Shown piece by piece: positions 52,782 through 61,484 of a DNA stretch of 64,000 nt (position 1 is its first letter; every line of letters starts with the position of its first letter). The stretch lies in assembly GCF_028551255.1 (NCBI RefSeq), contig NZ_CP117030.1, positions 62,001 through 126,000 of the forward strand, written 5' to 3'. This DNA comes from Vibrio tubiashii. Its GTDB lineage: Bacteria; Pseudomonadota; Gammaproteobacteria; Enterobacterales; Vibrionaceae. The translations under genes and the position numbers were made by a program. The notes beneath the pieces were generated by a model, which was given only the letters and a program-made list of their open reading frames with translations, was not told the origin of the DNA and did no database searches.

Positions 52782-53939
52782 ATGTCTGCAAATCTATCTA
52801 AATTGCTGTTACTGAACATCGTCTTCGCTTTAGCTGGGTGTATTTCTAGCCCAGCAACCTCATTAAACCAGTCACAGGATTATTACGAATACCTTCAACC
52901 ATCTTTTTCCGAGTATTTAACGGTGACCGAGCAGTGGCTAGCGGAAAACCGTGGTTACATCGGCGATGATCGCGATAAAGAAATCTCGATGAACATGCCA
53001 TTCGAGCTGACTCCAAAACACAAGACAAACAAGGCTGTCTTATTGGTTCATGGTTTGGGTGACTCACCCTACAGCTTCTCGGATATTGCTCCCTCCTTGC
53101 AAGCACAAGGGTTTCATGTAGAGGTTTTGCTACTTCCCGGTCATGGCAGCAAGCCTAGCGACTTAATGCTGCCAACTTACAATGACTGGCAAACAATCGT
53201 TGATCATTATGCTGGATTATTAAAACAACAGTACCAAGAAGTCTGGTTGGGCGGTTTCTCTACTGGAGGAAACCTAGTCACCATTCATGCTATCGAAAAA
53301 GGTGGTATTGATGGCCTTTTGCTGTTCTCTCCTGGCTTTCAGTCTCAAACGCCATATCTTGAAAAGCTAGCGCCTGTCGCTTCTATTTTTTTCGATGGCT
53401 ATACCACTGATGAGGACAACCTAGCTCGCTATAACTCAGCGCCACTAAAAGGGGCGATCGCCTATTCACAAAGTGCAGCAAAACTAAGAGAGCTCTTGAA
53501 AGAGAATCAAGTGGAGATCCCGACCCTTGTTGTTCTAAGTGAAGCAGACAGCATTATCGATCCAAAAGCGGTACACGAGTTTTATCAGCAGCGCTTTACG
53601 AACTCAAACAATCAGTTGCTTTGGTACGGCGAGTCAAACATTGAGCAAGACACTGTGACAGTGTCGAGCATGAAGCTAGATGAGTTAAGGATTAGTACCG
53701 CATCACATATGAGTCCGTTATTTGCGCCAACCAATGCTCATTATGGCCAAGATGCAACCTACACGATGTGTATGAATAGCATGGATAGCGATGCGGTAAC
53801 TTACTGCGAGCAAGGAGGGGAAGTCTGGTGGTCGGCTTGGGGGTACGAAGAAAACGGCAAGGTTCACGCTAGATTGACGTGGAATCCTTACTATCCAGAT
53901 CTTGAAAGAGCGATGCTCGATGTGGCACGAGCTCAATAG
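52782..53939 (+). CDS. Lipoprotein alpha/beta hydrolase
   Basis: This 385-residue protein has a lipobox (LLNIVFALAGC, Cys at about residue 19) and then an alpha/beta hydrolase body: AVLLVHGLGDSPYSF, VLLLPGHGSKPSDL, nucleophile elbow WLGGFSTGGNLV (Ser), Asp in SEADSIIDP and His in TASHMSPLF. It resembles carboxylesterase/monoacylglycerol-lipase types anchored to the membrane. It follows AraC-box copy 1, so AraC-type activation is expected. Confidence 0.87.
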   Translation: MSANLSKLLLLNIVFALAGCISSPATSLNQSQDYYEYLQPSFSEYLTVTEQWLAENRGYIGDDRDKEISMNMPFELTPKHKTNKAVLLVHGLGDSPYSFSDIAPSLQAQGFHVEVLLLPGHGSKPSDLMLPTYNDWQTIVDHYAGLLKQQYQEVWLGGFSTGGNLVTIHAIEKGGIDGLLLFSPGFQSQTPYLEKLAPVASIFFDGYTTDEDNLARYNSAPLKGAIAYSQSAAKLRELLKENQVEIPTLVVLSEADSIIDPKAVHEFYQQRFTNSNNQLLWYGESNIEQDTVTVSSMKLDELRISTASHMSPLFAPTNAHYGQDATYTMCMNSMDSDAVTYCEQGGEVWWSAWGYEENGKVHARLTWNPYYPDLERAMLDVARAQ

Positions 53940-53992
53940 AGAAACCCTCCTTTTACACAGGGTTCTAAGTTAGCTTTTCAGTCTCGTAATTA

Positions 53993-54024
53993 TGTATACA
54001 ACTCTTGCAGTTTTGTGCACTGCT
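53993..54024 (+). promoter_or_regulatory. Putative AraC-protein box, copy 2
   Basis: This is the same 32-bp element as at 52670-52701, differing at three positions in the centre. It stands 66 bp before the DUF2255 start codon and implies a second promoter under the same regulator. Confidence 0.7.
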
Positions 54025-54089
54025 CTTCGGCTGCATAGAACGTAAGATAACCTCATCGAATGCCAGACAACTTCTGAGAGGTGATACCT

Positions 54090-54494
54090 ATGAGACAAAA
54101 TGAAACACAGTTAAGTCAGTTGATTCAAGCCGTTAGCGGCCAAAAAGTTCATCAGATCAGATGTGGCGATCACCGTTTTATCGATATCACCATTGTACAA
54201 ATGGAAGGTCGTTTCTTTGTTAGACAGTACAAGTTCAACAAGCGTAGTTGGTATGACGCATTTATCAATAACCCAAGCTTGGATGGTGAACCTAATGGTG
54301 CAATGAAAGTTGGTAATCTAGAGGTGTTAGTCAATGGCAAAGCTCCTGAAGATCTACCTATGGTGACAGCTCGGGTCAATAAAGCCTACCGAAAGTTATT
54401 GGGGCTGATATACCCAGTAATACGTTTAACATTTGACCGAAAAAAGCACGAAGCAGCAACGCTAGAGCTAATACCAGTGTTTGAAAGCAAATAA
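54090..54494 (+). CDS. DUF2255-like small protein
   Basis: This 134-residue protein has no signal or membrane segment. From memory the pattern FIDITIVQMEGRFFVRQYKFNKRSWYDAFI with a basic, nucleotide-or-flavin-domain-like body matches DUF2255. The ATG at 54090 is preferred over GTG 54081 because of GAGAGGTG. It lies 39 bp upstream of a hydrolase gene and behind the second AraC box. Confidence 0.75.
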   Translation: MRQNETQLSQLIQAVSGQKVHQIRCGDHRFIDITIVQMEGRFFVRQYKFNKRSWYDAFINNPSLDGEPNGAMKVGNLEVLVNGKAPEDLPMVTARVNKAYRKLLGLIYPVIRLTFDRKKHEAATLELIPVFESK

Positions 54495-54533
54495 GGCAAG
54501 CTTAATTTAGTAGCAGAAACAAAAGGTAAGACT

Positions 54534-55460
54534 ATGAATATTAGACAAGTAACATTCAAATCATTTGGTGTAGACCTGGTTGGTAATCTCTATGTGCCTG
54601 AAGGATTTGACGAAAACAAAAAATACAAAGCGATCTTAGGTGCAAGTCCGTTTCCGCAGGTGAAAGAACAAGTGCTAGCAACCTATGGTGCAGAAATGGC
54701 ACAGTGTGGTTTCATCTTCCTTGCATTCGACTACTTGGGAATGGGCGACTCTCCGGCACTTCCTGGAGAACACATGCAGTCTCGTTACATGTTTCGTCTG
54801 ATCGAAAACACGTGGGATGCGGTATCTTTCTTGTGCTCGCTACCTTATGTTGACGAAGTCTACGGTCTAGGCGTTTGTCAGGGAGGTTCAATCATGGCGT
54901 CTTCAGCCGTAACCGACCACCGTATTAAGAAGATGGCTCTTGTGTCCGGCATGATGGCAGCTGATGCCTTCCAATGGACAGATACAACCACAGTTCAACA
55001 AATGATCGCGGGTGCAAACGCTTCTAAACAGCAAATGTTTGAAACAGGAAAACCGGATTATGTGGCGCCATTTGGTCTAAATGACGAACAATCAAAAGAG
55101 GAGTTCGTTGGTGAAGCCGCTTTCCCTGAAATGGCAGGTGAAAGCTATGACTATTACGGTCGTGATGGATATCGAGGCCCTGTCGCGGTCGAAAACTTCA
55201 CTAACATGCATGTGGCAGATCAGCCAATGCAATCCTTGTTCTCTCTTTGTGAACACTATGCTGACAAAATTGTGCAACCAACGCTAGTTGTCTATGGTCA
55301 GGATGCGCCAACCGCTATTTGCTCAACTGCGTTTGTTGAAAAGTTGACGAATGAACATGAAGTGCTATCTCTTGCTGAATTTAGCCACGTTGATTTCTAC
55401 TACAAGCCAGAGGCAGTAAGACTATCGGCTGATGCGGTTGCTGATTTCTTCAATAAATAA
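54534..55460 (+). CDS. Alpha/beta hydrolase with a Cys nucleophile (dienelactone-hydrolase-like)
   Basis: This 308-residue protein has a nucleophile elbow GLGVCQGGSIMAS. The Cys of G-x-C-x-G takes the place of Ser, as in dienelactone hydrolases. YGQDAPTAIC supplies a candidate Asp and FSHVDFYYKP the His. It begins MNIRQVTFKSFGVDLVGNLYVPEG, like YcjY-type hydrolases. It is the third gene of the AraC-controlled unit. Confidence 0.85.
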   Translation: MNIRQVTFKSFGVDLVGNLYVPEGFDENKKYKAILGASPFPQVKEQVLATYGAEMAQCGFIFLAFDYLGMGDSPALPGEHMQSRYMFRLIENTWDAVSFLCSLPYVDEVYGLGVCQGGSIMASSAVTDHRIKKMALVSGMMAADAFQWTDTTTVQQMIAGANASKQQMFETGKPDYVAPFGLNDEQSKEEFVGEAAFPEMAGESYDYYGRDGYRGPVAVENFTNMHVADQPMQSLFSLCEHYADKIVQPTLVVYGQDAPTAICSTAFVEKLTNEHEVLSLAEFSHVDFYYKPEAVRLSADAVADFFNK

Positions 55461-55472
55461 CCTAATCCATGT

Positions 55473-55504
55473 AAACGTTTTAGTGTAAATGAACTAAAAC
55501 GTTT
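55473..55504 (+). terminator. Terminator of the AraC-controlled unit
   Basis: AAACGTTTTAGT and ACTAAAACGTTT form a 12-bp perfect stem with an 8-nt loop. Confidence 0.75.
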
Positions 55505-55570
55505 CTGTCCAAAAACAAGTTAGAGATCCCTACTCACTCGTTCCATGTTCGTAAGGATGACCCAAAAACA

Positions 55571-55600
55571 AAGGGTTGACACAAAATGCCAACCCTTCAA
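55571..55600 (-). terminator. Terminator of the ferredoxin gene
   Basis: On the minus strand the stem AAGGGTTG / CAACCCTT is followed by TTGTTTTT. It lies 18 bp past the ferredoxin stop. Confidence 0.82.
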
Positions 55601-55617
55601 AAATTCTCGCTTTCTCG

Positions 55618-55941
55618 CTACTTCTCTAGCATGCCTAGCTTGTCTGGCACACCGTTCCATTTTTCGGCTTCATCCATGGCAGGCTTTACTTCGGTTTGTA
55701 CTGGCCAAAGTTCGGCAAGTTCAGCATTTAACTCAATGAAAAGGGTTTGATCGTCTGGCACTTCATCTTCTTGGAAGATCGCGTGCGCATCACATTCATC
55801 AACACACAGACCACAATCAATGCACTCGATTGGGTTGATGACCATAAAGTTTGGGCCTTCATGAAACGCATCTGCCGGACATACAGCGACACAGTCAGTG
55901 TATTTACATTGGATACAGTTATCAGTTACGACAAACGCCAT
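55618..55941 (-). CDS. fdxA: Ferredoxin of the FdxA (7Fe) type
   Basis: This 107-residue ferredoxin has two cluster motifs: [19 protein letters not shown] (3Fe-4S/4Fe-4S type, with a non-classical spacing) and [18 protein letters not shown] (4Fe-4S). A negatively charged C-terminal extension follows, as in FdxA. The frame reaches 20 codons upstream, but [17 protein letters not shown] is the family start. It transfers electrons in an unidentified redox pathway. The neighbouring flavoprotein gene is divergent. Confidence 0.9.
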   Translation of the reverse strand: MAFVVTDNCIQCKYTDCVAVCPADAFHEGPNFMVINPIECIDCGLCVDECDAHAIFQEDEVPDDQTLFIELNAELAELWPVQTEVKPAMDEAEKWNGVPDKLGMLEK

Positions 55942-56122
55942 GATGAATGCTCTTGTATAAGTCAAAATTGAGGAAAGGGGATAATACTCATCCCAAGCCA
56001 AAATTCAATATGTTTGATTTAGTATGACAGACAATTCAATTTCTCGTAAAATGCGCGCCATTGTGAGCTGACCGTTCGTCAAACGGTTTTGGCTAAGACA
56101 CCTATCTATACGAGACATCAAC

Positions 56123-57739
56123 ATGATACGTTTAAATGAAATCAAACTTCCTCTTGATCATGAGGAAGAGGCGCTGACTGCCGCCATTACCAAGAAGCTT
56201 GGCATCTCTGAAGACCAAGTCATCTCTTACAATGTATTTAGACGTGGCTACGATGCTCGTAAAAAAGCCAATATTCTATTGATCTACACGCTAGATGTGG
56301 TGGTTGAAAATGAAGCTGCGCTACTTGAGCAGTTCGTTAGTGATCCGCACGTAAAAGAAACGCCAGACATGGAGTACAAATTCGTTGCCAAAGCGCCTGA
56401 GAACGTGACGGAACGTCCTGTGGTTATCGGCTTTGGTCCATGTGGTCTGTTCGCAGCACTGATTCTTGCGCAAGCTGGATTTAAACCTATCGTTGTTGAG
56501 CGTGGTAAAGAGGTTCGTGAGCGTACAAAAGATACCTTCGGTTTCTGGCGTAAGCGCACTCTAAATACGGAATCAAACGTACAGTTTGGTGAAGGTGGTG
56601 CAGGTACGTTCTCTGACGGTAAGCTTTACAGCCAAGTAAAAGATCCAAACTTCTACGGTCGTAAGGTAATCACTGAGTTTGTTGCAGCAGGTGCACCAGA
56701 AGAGATCATGTACGTAAGTAAGCCGCACATCGGTACCTTTAAGCTGGTAACGATGATCGAGAAGATGCGTGCGAAAATCATCGAACTGGGTGGTGAAATC
56801 CGTTTTAGTACTCGCGTTGACGATATCCACATGGATGGCGAGCAAATCACGGGTCTAACTCTATCAAACGGCGAAGAGATTAAATCTCGCTACGTTGTTC
56901 TAGCCGTCGGCCACAGTGCACGTGATACGTTTGAAATGCTGCACGATCGCGGCGTGTACATGGAAGCGAAGCCGTTCTCGGTTGGTTTCCGAATCGAGCA
57001 TAAACAGTCAATGATCGATGAAGCGCGCTTTGGTCCTAATGCGGGCAACCCAATTCTTGGCGCAGCAGACTACAAACTGGTTCACCACTGTAAGAATGGT
57101 CGTACTGTGTACAGCTTCTGTATGTGTCCGGGTGGCACAGTCGTCGCCGCTACATCTGAAGAAGGCCGCGTTGTGACTAATGGTATGAGCCAATATTCTC
57201 GTTCAGAGCGTAACGCAAACAGCGCGATCGTGGTGGGTATCGACCCAGAGCGTGATTACCCAGGTGACCCACTAGCAGGTATCCGTTTCCAGCGTGAGCT
57301 AGAATCTGGTGCTTACGTACTTGGTGGTGAGAACTACGATGCGCCAGCGCAGAAGATTGGTGACTTCCTGAAAGGTCGTGATCCAAGCGAAATCGGCGAC
57401 GTTCAACCATCATTTACGCCAGGTATCCACTTAACGGACATCTCTAAAGCGCTACCAGATTTTGCCATTGAAGCGATTCGTGAAGCCATTCCAGCGTTTG
57501 ATAAGAAGATCAAAGGCTTTGCATCAGATGATGGTCTACTAACAGGCGTAGAGACTCGTACATCTTCTCCAGTTTGTATCAAGCGTGGTAAAGACTTCCA
57601 GAGCATCAACCTAAAAGGTTTCTACCCAGCGGGTGAAGGGGCTGGTTATGCGGGCGGTATCCTTTCTGCGGGTATTGACGGTATCAAGGTAGCTGAAGCT
57701 CTTTCTAAGGCAATGGTTGCTGACCTAGAGAACGCTTAA
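56123..57739 (+). CDS. FAD-dependent oxidoreductase (COG2509 type)
   Basis: This 538-residue protein has an N-terminal helical/beta region of about 90 residues. The FAD loop is VIGFGPCGLFAALILAQAGFKPIVVERG at about residue 98, with GEGGAGTFSDGKLY and the C-terminal FYPAGEGAGYAGGILSAGIDGIKVAEA. It belongs to the uncharacterised 'FAD-dependent dehydrogenase' family present in most vibrios. The substrate is unknown; the divergent ferredoxin could be its partner (inference). Confidence 0.87.
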   Translation: MIRLNEIKLPLDHEEEALTAAITKKLGISEDQVISYNVFRRGYDARKKANILLIYTLDVVVENEAALLEQFVSDPHVKETPDMEYKFVAKAPENVTERPVVIGFGPCGLFAALILAQAGFKPIVVERGKEVRERTKDTFGFWRKRTLNTESNVQFGEGGAGTFSDGKLYSQVKDPNFYGRKVITEFVAAGAPEEIMYVSKPHIGTFKLVTMIEKMRAKIIELGGEIRFSTRVDDIHMDGEQITGLTLSNGEEIKSRYVVLAVGHSARDTFEMLHDRGVYMEAKPFSVGFRIEHKQSMIDEARFGPNAGNPILGAADYKLVHHCKNGRTVYSFCMCPGGTVVAATSEEGRVVTNGMSQYSRSERNANSAIVVGIDPERDYPGDPLAGIRFQRELESGAYVLGGENYDAPAQKIGDFLKGRDPSEIGDVQPSFTPGIHLTDISKALPDFAIEAIREAIPAFDKKIKGFASDDGLLTGVETRTSSPVCIKRGKDFQSINLKGFYPAGEGAGYAGGILSAGIDGIKVAEALSKAMVADLENA

Positions 57740-57758
57740 TCCCACTAATCCAATATCT

Positions 57759-57791
57759 AGGCTCTTCTGTTAATGCAAAAGGGCCTTTTTT
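57759..57791 (+). terminator. Terminator after the FAD oxidoreductase gene
   Basis: AGGCTCTT (57759-57766) and AAGGGCCT (57779-57786) pair with one G-U, followed by a T tract. Confidence 0.72.
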
Positions 57792-57867
57792 ATATCTACG
57801 TACTGTATCTCGCTCGGAAAAGTGATTATGAAGTCCTATTTGAGCTGCTGTGACCGAAGATCAAACT

Positions 57868-58209
57868 CTAATCAATATCCCATTTAACCCCGACGCTCAT
57901 TTCTCCATCCTCACTTGACTGGACGCGAGTTTCTATTCCTTTGTTAGGGAATTGGGTAATGTAACATTCTACGTTGCCACTTTTTGACGCAGGTTTTTCC
58001 GTGTCAAAGTAGTTTTGGGTTTTCTCTACGCACTTATCTCCTGAATATTGTTTTTGTATTGGTGTGGTCTCTTCATCGTATGGGGATGGCTGCCATTGGA
58101 CGGGAGCAGAGATTGTATGGTCTTGAGGTAACTCATCAAGGAATGTACCTGCAAAGACATTGCCGGCAAATGTGGGTAGTAAGAAAGCTAGGAATAAATA
58201 CTTAATCAT
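57868..58209 (-). CDS. Secreted protein of unknown function
   Basis: This 113-residue protein has a signal peptide (MIKYLFLAFLLPTFAGNVFA). The mature part contains two cysteines (DKCVEKTQ, NVECYITQ) that could form a disulfide, and ends GEMSVGVKWDID. I recognise no family. No operon partner is evident. Confidence 0.68.
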   Translation of the reverse strand: MIKYLFLAFLLPTFAGNVFAGTFLDELPQDHTISAPVQWQPSPYDEETTPIQKQYSGDKCVEKTQNYFDTEKPASKSGNVECYITQFPNKGIETRVQSSEDGEMSVGVKWDID

Positions 58210-58371
58210 AAAGGTGTGCCTGTTAAAAAGTTTGAGCGAAGTTCTTTTTATAAACTAGAGCTAAAATAACACCAGTGCAATAAAAAATTATCGTTTTACG
58301 ATAATTTTTTATTGCTAGTTAGCTGTTGCATGCCTAAGATATACTGAAGTTAAGTTCAACTAGGTCTTCTC

Positions 58372-58899
58372 ATGACACAACAATCTATCAGCAAATTCAG
58401 CCGAAAGTTGTTAATACTCTTTTGGTTTTCTCTTATTTTCACTGCCGTGCTAAACACTGTTTTCTGGTTTTCAGCGACCATATGGGATGTTGAATGGTTT
58501 AATGCTAATTTCCCAGTAGAGGTGACCTTGCCTTTGAGTATCACTCGGTCATTGATTGGTTTTATACCAAGCATGCTGACAACTTTTCTAACAATGGCCT
58601 TATTGTGGCAGTTGATAGTCTTATTCCGCTTGTACGAGAAAGGTCAGATTTTTGAGCGTCAAAATACACTGTGTTACAAAAAGATCAGCTATTTACTGAT
58701 GGCAACACCTTTCGTTCAGCTTATCATGGGCATACTTCTTAGCTTTGTATTATCGTACAATGAAGAAGGTTGGAACATATCCTTTGAAGTGAATGACGCT
58801 GATATCACCATGTTTGTTATTGGGTTAGTTGTTCGCGTCATTGCAGTGGTAATGGAAAGAGCGGCTGAGCTTCAAGAAGAAAGTGAGCTGACAATTTAA
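58372..58899 (+). CDS. DUF2975 membrane protein
   Basis: This 175-residue protein has four predicted TM helices (KLLILFWFSLIFTAVLNTVFW, SMLTTFLTMALLWQLIVLF, ISYLLMATPFVQLIMGILLSF, ITMFVIGLVVRVIAVVM, given as landmarks only) and LYEKGQIFERQN between TM2 and TM3. That is the DUF2975 pattern. Members are nearly always coupled to a small YozG-like HTH gene, as here (10-bp gap). They probably form a membrane sensor/regulator pair. Confidence 0.87.
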   Translation: MTQQSISKFSRKLLILFWFSLIFTAVLNTVFWFSATIWDVEWFNANFPVEVTLPLSITRSLIGFIPSMLTTFLTMALLWQLIVLFRLYEKGQIFERQNTLCYKKISYLLMATPFVQLIMGILLSFVLSYNEEGWNISFEVNDADITMFVIGLVVRVIAVVMERAAELQEESELTI

Positions 58900-58909
58900 G
58901 TGAATTTTT

Positions 58910-59128
58910 ATGGCAATTGTAATTAACCTTGATGTGATGCTCGCTAAACGAAAGATGCGCTCAAATGAGCTGGCTAAATTAATTGGCATTACCGAGCAGA
59001 ACCTATCAGTGCTTAAAAATGGTCGCGCTAAAGCGGTCAAGTTAACCACTTTAGAGGCCATATGTAAGCATTTAGATTGCCAGCCTGGAGACTTGCTGGA
59101 GTACGCTCCTTCGGATAACGATCTTTAG
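58910..59128 (+). CDS. Small XRE/Cro-type HTH regulator (YozG-like)
   Basis: This 72-residue protein is a bare HTH: INLDVMLAKRKMRSNELAKLIGITEQNLSVLKNGRAKAV...LEAICKHLDCQPGDLLEY. It is the constant partner of DUF2975 proteins. It probably autoregulates the pair. It ends just before a long palindrome. Confidence 0.9.
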   Translation: MAIVINLDVMLAKRKMRSNELAKLIGITEQNLSVLKNGRAKAVKLTTLEAICKHLDCQPGDLLEYAPSDNDL

Positions 59129-59146
59129 TTAATCTCTTAACGAGAC

Positions 59147-59191
59147 GGAATATCAGAACGCCAGAGTAACACTCTGGCTTTCTGATATTCC
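59147..59191. repeat. 45-bp nested palindrome
   Basis: The outer arms GGAATATCAGAA (59147-59158) and TTCTGATATTCC (59180-59191) and the inner arms GCCAGAGT (59160-59167) and ACTCTGGC (59171-59178) form a 20-bp stem with one C-T mismatch between the arms and an AAC loop. No T tract follows. It could be a termination/mRNA-end structure or a repeated element. Confidence 0.8.
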
Positions 59192-59287
59192 AAGGGGTGT
59201 AGTGATATTTACTTCGATTAGTGATTGTTTTGTAAATTACTCGGAAGGTGACTATGCTTTACCTAATATGCACCTTTGAGTATATCC

Positions 59288-59743
59288 ATGGAACTTGTAA
59301 AGCTTATCTATGTGAGCACAGTTAGCGACGCGTTTACGCTCTCTTCTTTTGAGGAGATCATGGCATCGGCTCAAAGACATAATAATGAAAACAGCATCAC
59401 TGGAGTTCTCTACTTTAACCACAAGTACTTTATGCAATATTTAGAGGGTGATGTTTCAGATGTCGACTCTACGTATAGCCGAATCGTGAAAGATGTGCGC
59501 CATTACAATGTGAAGTTACTCGACAAAAGCATGCTGGACTCTCGACAGTTTGGTTGCTGGTCGATGGCCTATATTCTCCAGTCTGAGATACTAAAGCCAC
59601 TCAATTTATACTTTATGGACTCACCTGACTTCGATCCTTATCGCCTTAATACGCAGTCTGCCAACGAGATTATTACCGAGCTTAAAAGTTACTTACCACT
59701 CGCGCATTTGCATAGTGGTGGTTTATCAAAAGTTTATCGGTAA
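59288..59743 (+). CDS. BLUF-domain blue-light photoreceptor
   Basis: This 151-residue protein is a stand-alone BLUF domain plus about 50 C-terminal residues. Numbering from MELVKLIYVS gives Tyr8, Asn32, Gln50 (FMQYLEGD), Trp91 and Met93 (CWSMAY). These are exactly the flavin-contacting positions of short BLUF proteins such as PixD. It should bind FAD and signal by protein-protein contact, since no output domain is present. ATG 59288 is preferred to the TTG at 59276. Confidence 0.93.
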   Translation: MELVKLIYVSTVSDAFTLSSFEEIMASAQRHNNENSITGVLYFNHKYFMQYLEGDVSDVDSTYSRIVKDVRHYNVKLLDKSMLDSRQFGCWSMAYILQSEILKPLNLYFMDSPDFDPYRLNTQSANEIITELKSYLPLAHLHSGGLSKVYR

Positions 59744-59899
59744 CTGATCTTTTCTACTCCTTACATCATCTTTTTGTCTTCGCTAGGGAGTGCATTTTTA
59801 GGGGCACTTTTTCAGTCAAAATATCTATGACGGTCTACACTGATTATTGTCCGTCTCTCAATTTTCCCTTCTAATTTGACCCCCTCTCAAGGAGGAACA

Positions 59900-60694
59900 A
59901 TGGCATCTCAGAGTATTCAAGATTTCTTTCATCCTGTTTCGGGAACGATCAGTTATGTTGTTGCCGATAAGGAGACCAATGAAGCGATTGTTATTGACCC
60001 CGTGGCTGACTACGACGTTGAAAATGATGCCATTAGTTATGAATCTGCGCAGGAGATACTCGCTTATGTCGAGACTCATCAGTTACACATAGTGGCTATT
60101 TTGGAAACGCATATCCATACCGATCATCTGTCAGGTTCCTTCTATTTGAGTAAGCAACTTCAAGTGCCAATTTATGTATCGGAAGGTGTTAAGGAAGTCT
60201 ATGCAGATTGGAAAGAGGAGCTGTGTTTAAGTGAGCTTTACCATTTTGAGCACTTTTTACTTGAAAACGAGCAGATGGACTTTGGTCATTCACACCTCGA
60301 AGTGATCAATACGCCAGGGCATACGCGTTCAGATGTCTCATTCAAGATAGGAGATGCACTGTTTGTCGGTGATTCGCTGTCTTTTCACAACACCGGAAAT
60401 GTCGATGTCCCCGGTGGCAATGCGGAGAAGATGTTTGAATCTATTCGCAAATTGTATGCACTAAAAGACAGTACCGAAGTGTACCTCGGGCATGATTGTT
60501 TAGATAGTGAAGGGCATCCCCAACACAAAACGACGATTGGAGAAGAAAAGCATCAAAATGAGATGCTTAATGCTTCAACCAGCAAGCAAGAGTTTATTGA
60601 TCATCGTGGGGAATGCGACCAAAAGGTTACGCCACCAAAGCTAGTTAAGCCGGCGCTAGAGTTTAACCTTACGTCGTTACGCTCCGGTGCTTAG
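59900..60694 (+). CDS. MBL-fold hydrolase, ETHE1/persulfide-dioxygenase-like
   Basis: This 264-residue metallo-beta-lactamase-fold protein has HIHTDHLSG, the PGHTRSDVSF His, GDSLSFHNTG Asp and YLGHDCL His. The spacing, with the extra Asp/His pair and early FFHPVSGTISYVVADKETNEAIVIDP segment, resembles ETHE1/Blh sulfur dioxygenases. The ATG 59900 has an excellent GGAGG; an earlier in-frame start at 59876 would lie before it. Glyoxalase-II-type thioesterase activity is the alternative. Confidence 0.85.
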   Translation: MASQSIQDFFHPVSGTISYVVADKETNEAIVIDPVADYDVENDAISYESAQEILAYVETHQLHIVAILETHIHTDHLSGSFYLSKQLQVPIYVSEGVKEVYADWKEELCLSELYHFEHFLLENEQMDFGHSHLEVINTPGHTRSDVSFKIGDALFVGDSLSFHNTGNVDVPGGNAEKMFESIRKLYALKDSTEVYLGHDCLDSEGHPQHKTTIGEEKHQNEMLNASTSKQEFIDHRGECDQKVTPPKLVKPALEFNLTSLRSGA

Positions 60695-60718
60695 AGTCGA
60701 TAAAGTGGGGGGCTAGCT

Positions 60719-61450
60719 ATGATTATCCGGTTTATCACAATATGTATGTTGTTTGTCTTTTCAGCTCAAGCACAGGTTCCTTCGCGCATAGTATGGACGA
60801 TACAGGATGAATGGCCGCCATATGTTATCGATTCTGCAGAAGTGAAAGGTTTAGCCTATGAGATCATTTCGGAAGCTTTTTCTGAACAAGGTTACACCAT
60901 TAAAAATACCATTAAACCTTGGAGCCGTGCTTTAAGAGAAGTGACGACTCAGCGCTATGATATTGCGCTGACCGTTTGGAAGAGTAGCGAGAGACTAGAG
61001 TACCTTGACTTCAGTGATGCCTATCTGACCAATTCACTCATCTTTGTCACGCTTAAAGAAAACGCATTCAGTTATACAGGGCTAGCAAGTTTAAACGAGA
61101 AGCGGATAGGAGTATTGCGTGGCTATGCCTACGATGATGACTTCTTGAAATCGAATGCTTTTGATCGGATGGATTCTGATAGCTTAGCCACCAATGTGAG
61201 AAAGTTAAAAGCGGGCCGGATCGATGCATTAGTGGCCGATAAGTTCTTTTTCTTATGGTATGTAAAGAACAACGAATTAGAGATTAATGACTTCGCTTTG
61301 ATCGACAAACCATTAGCAGAGAACCCTTTGTACATTGCTATCAGTCGTGATCATCCAAACAAAGAGAGTATTCTTTCGGCTTTTAATGCTGGCCTGAAGT
61401 CACTGCAGCAGTCAGGAAGAATTGCCGAGATGATTAAAAAGTACGAATAA
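60719..61450 (+). CDS. Periplasmic substrate-binding protein (family 3)
   Basis: This 243-residue protein has a signal peptide ending in SAQA-QVPS. Its SBP_bac_3 fold shows VWTIQDEWPPYVID, GLAYEIISEAFSEQGY, WSRALREVTTQRYDIALTVWKSSERLEYLDFSDAYL and LRGYAYDDDFL. No permease or ATPase is adjacent, so it may be an orphan binding protein or sensor partner rather than a transporter subunit. It is 24 bp downstream of the MBL gene. Confidence 0.85.
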   Translation: MIIRFITICMLFVFSAQAQVPSRIVWTIQDEWPPYVIDSAEVKGLAYEIISEAFSEQGYTIKNTIKPWSRALREVTTQRYDIALTVWKSSERLEYLDFSDAYLTNSLIFVTLKENAFSYTGLASLNEKRIGVLRGYAYDDDFLKSNAFDRMDSDSLATNVRKLKAGRIDALVADKFFFLWYVKNNELEINDFALIDKPLAENPLYIAISRDHPNKESILSAFNAGLKSLQQSGRIAEMIKKYE

Positions 61451-61453
61451 AGT

Positions 61454-61474
61454 AGGGCACCTGATGGTGCCCCT
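61454..61474. terminator. Bidirectional hairpin between the binding protein and ABC-F genes
   Basis: AGGGCACC and GGTGCCCCT with a TGAT loop lie between convergent genes. T tracts on either side are short. Confidence 0.65.
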
Positions 61475-61484
61475 AATTTCTATG

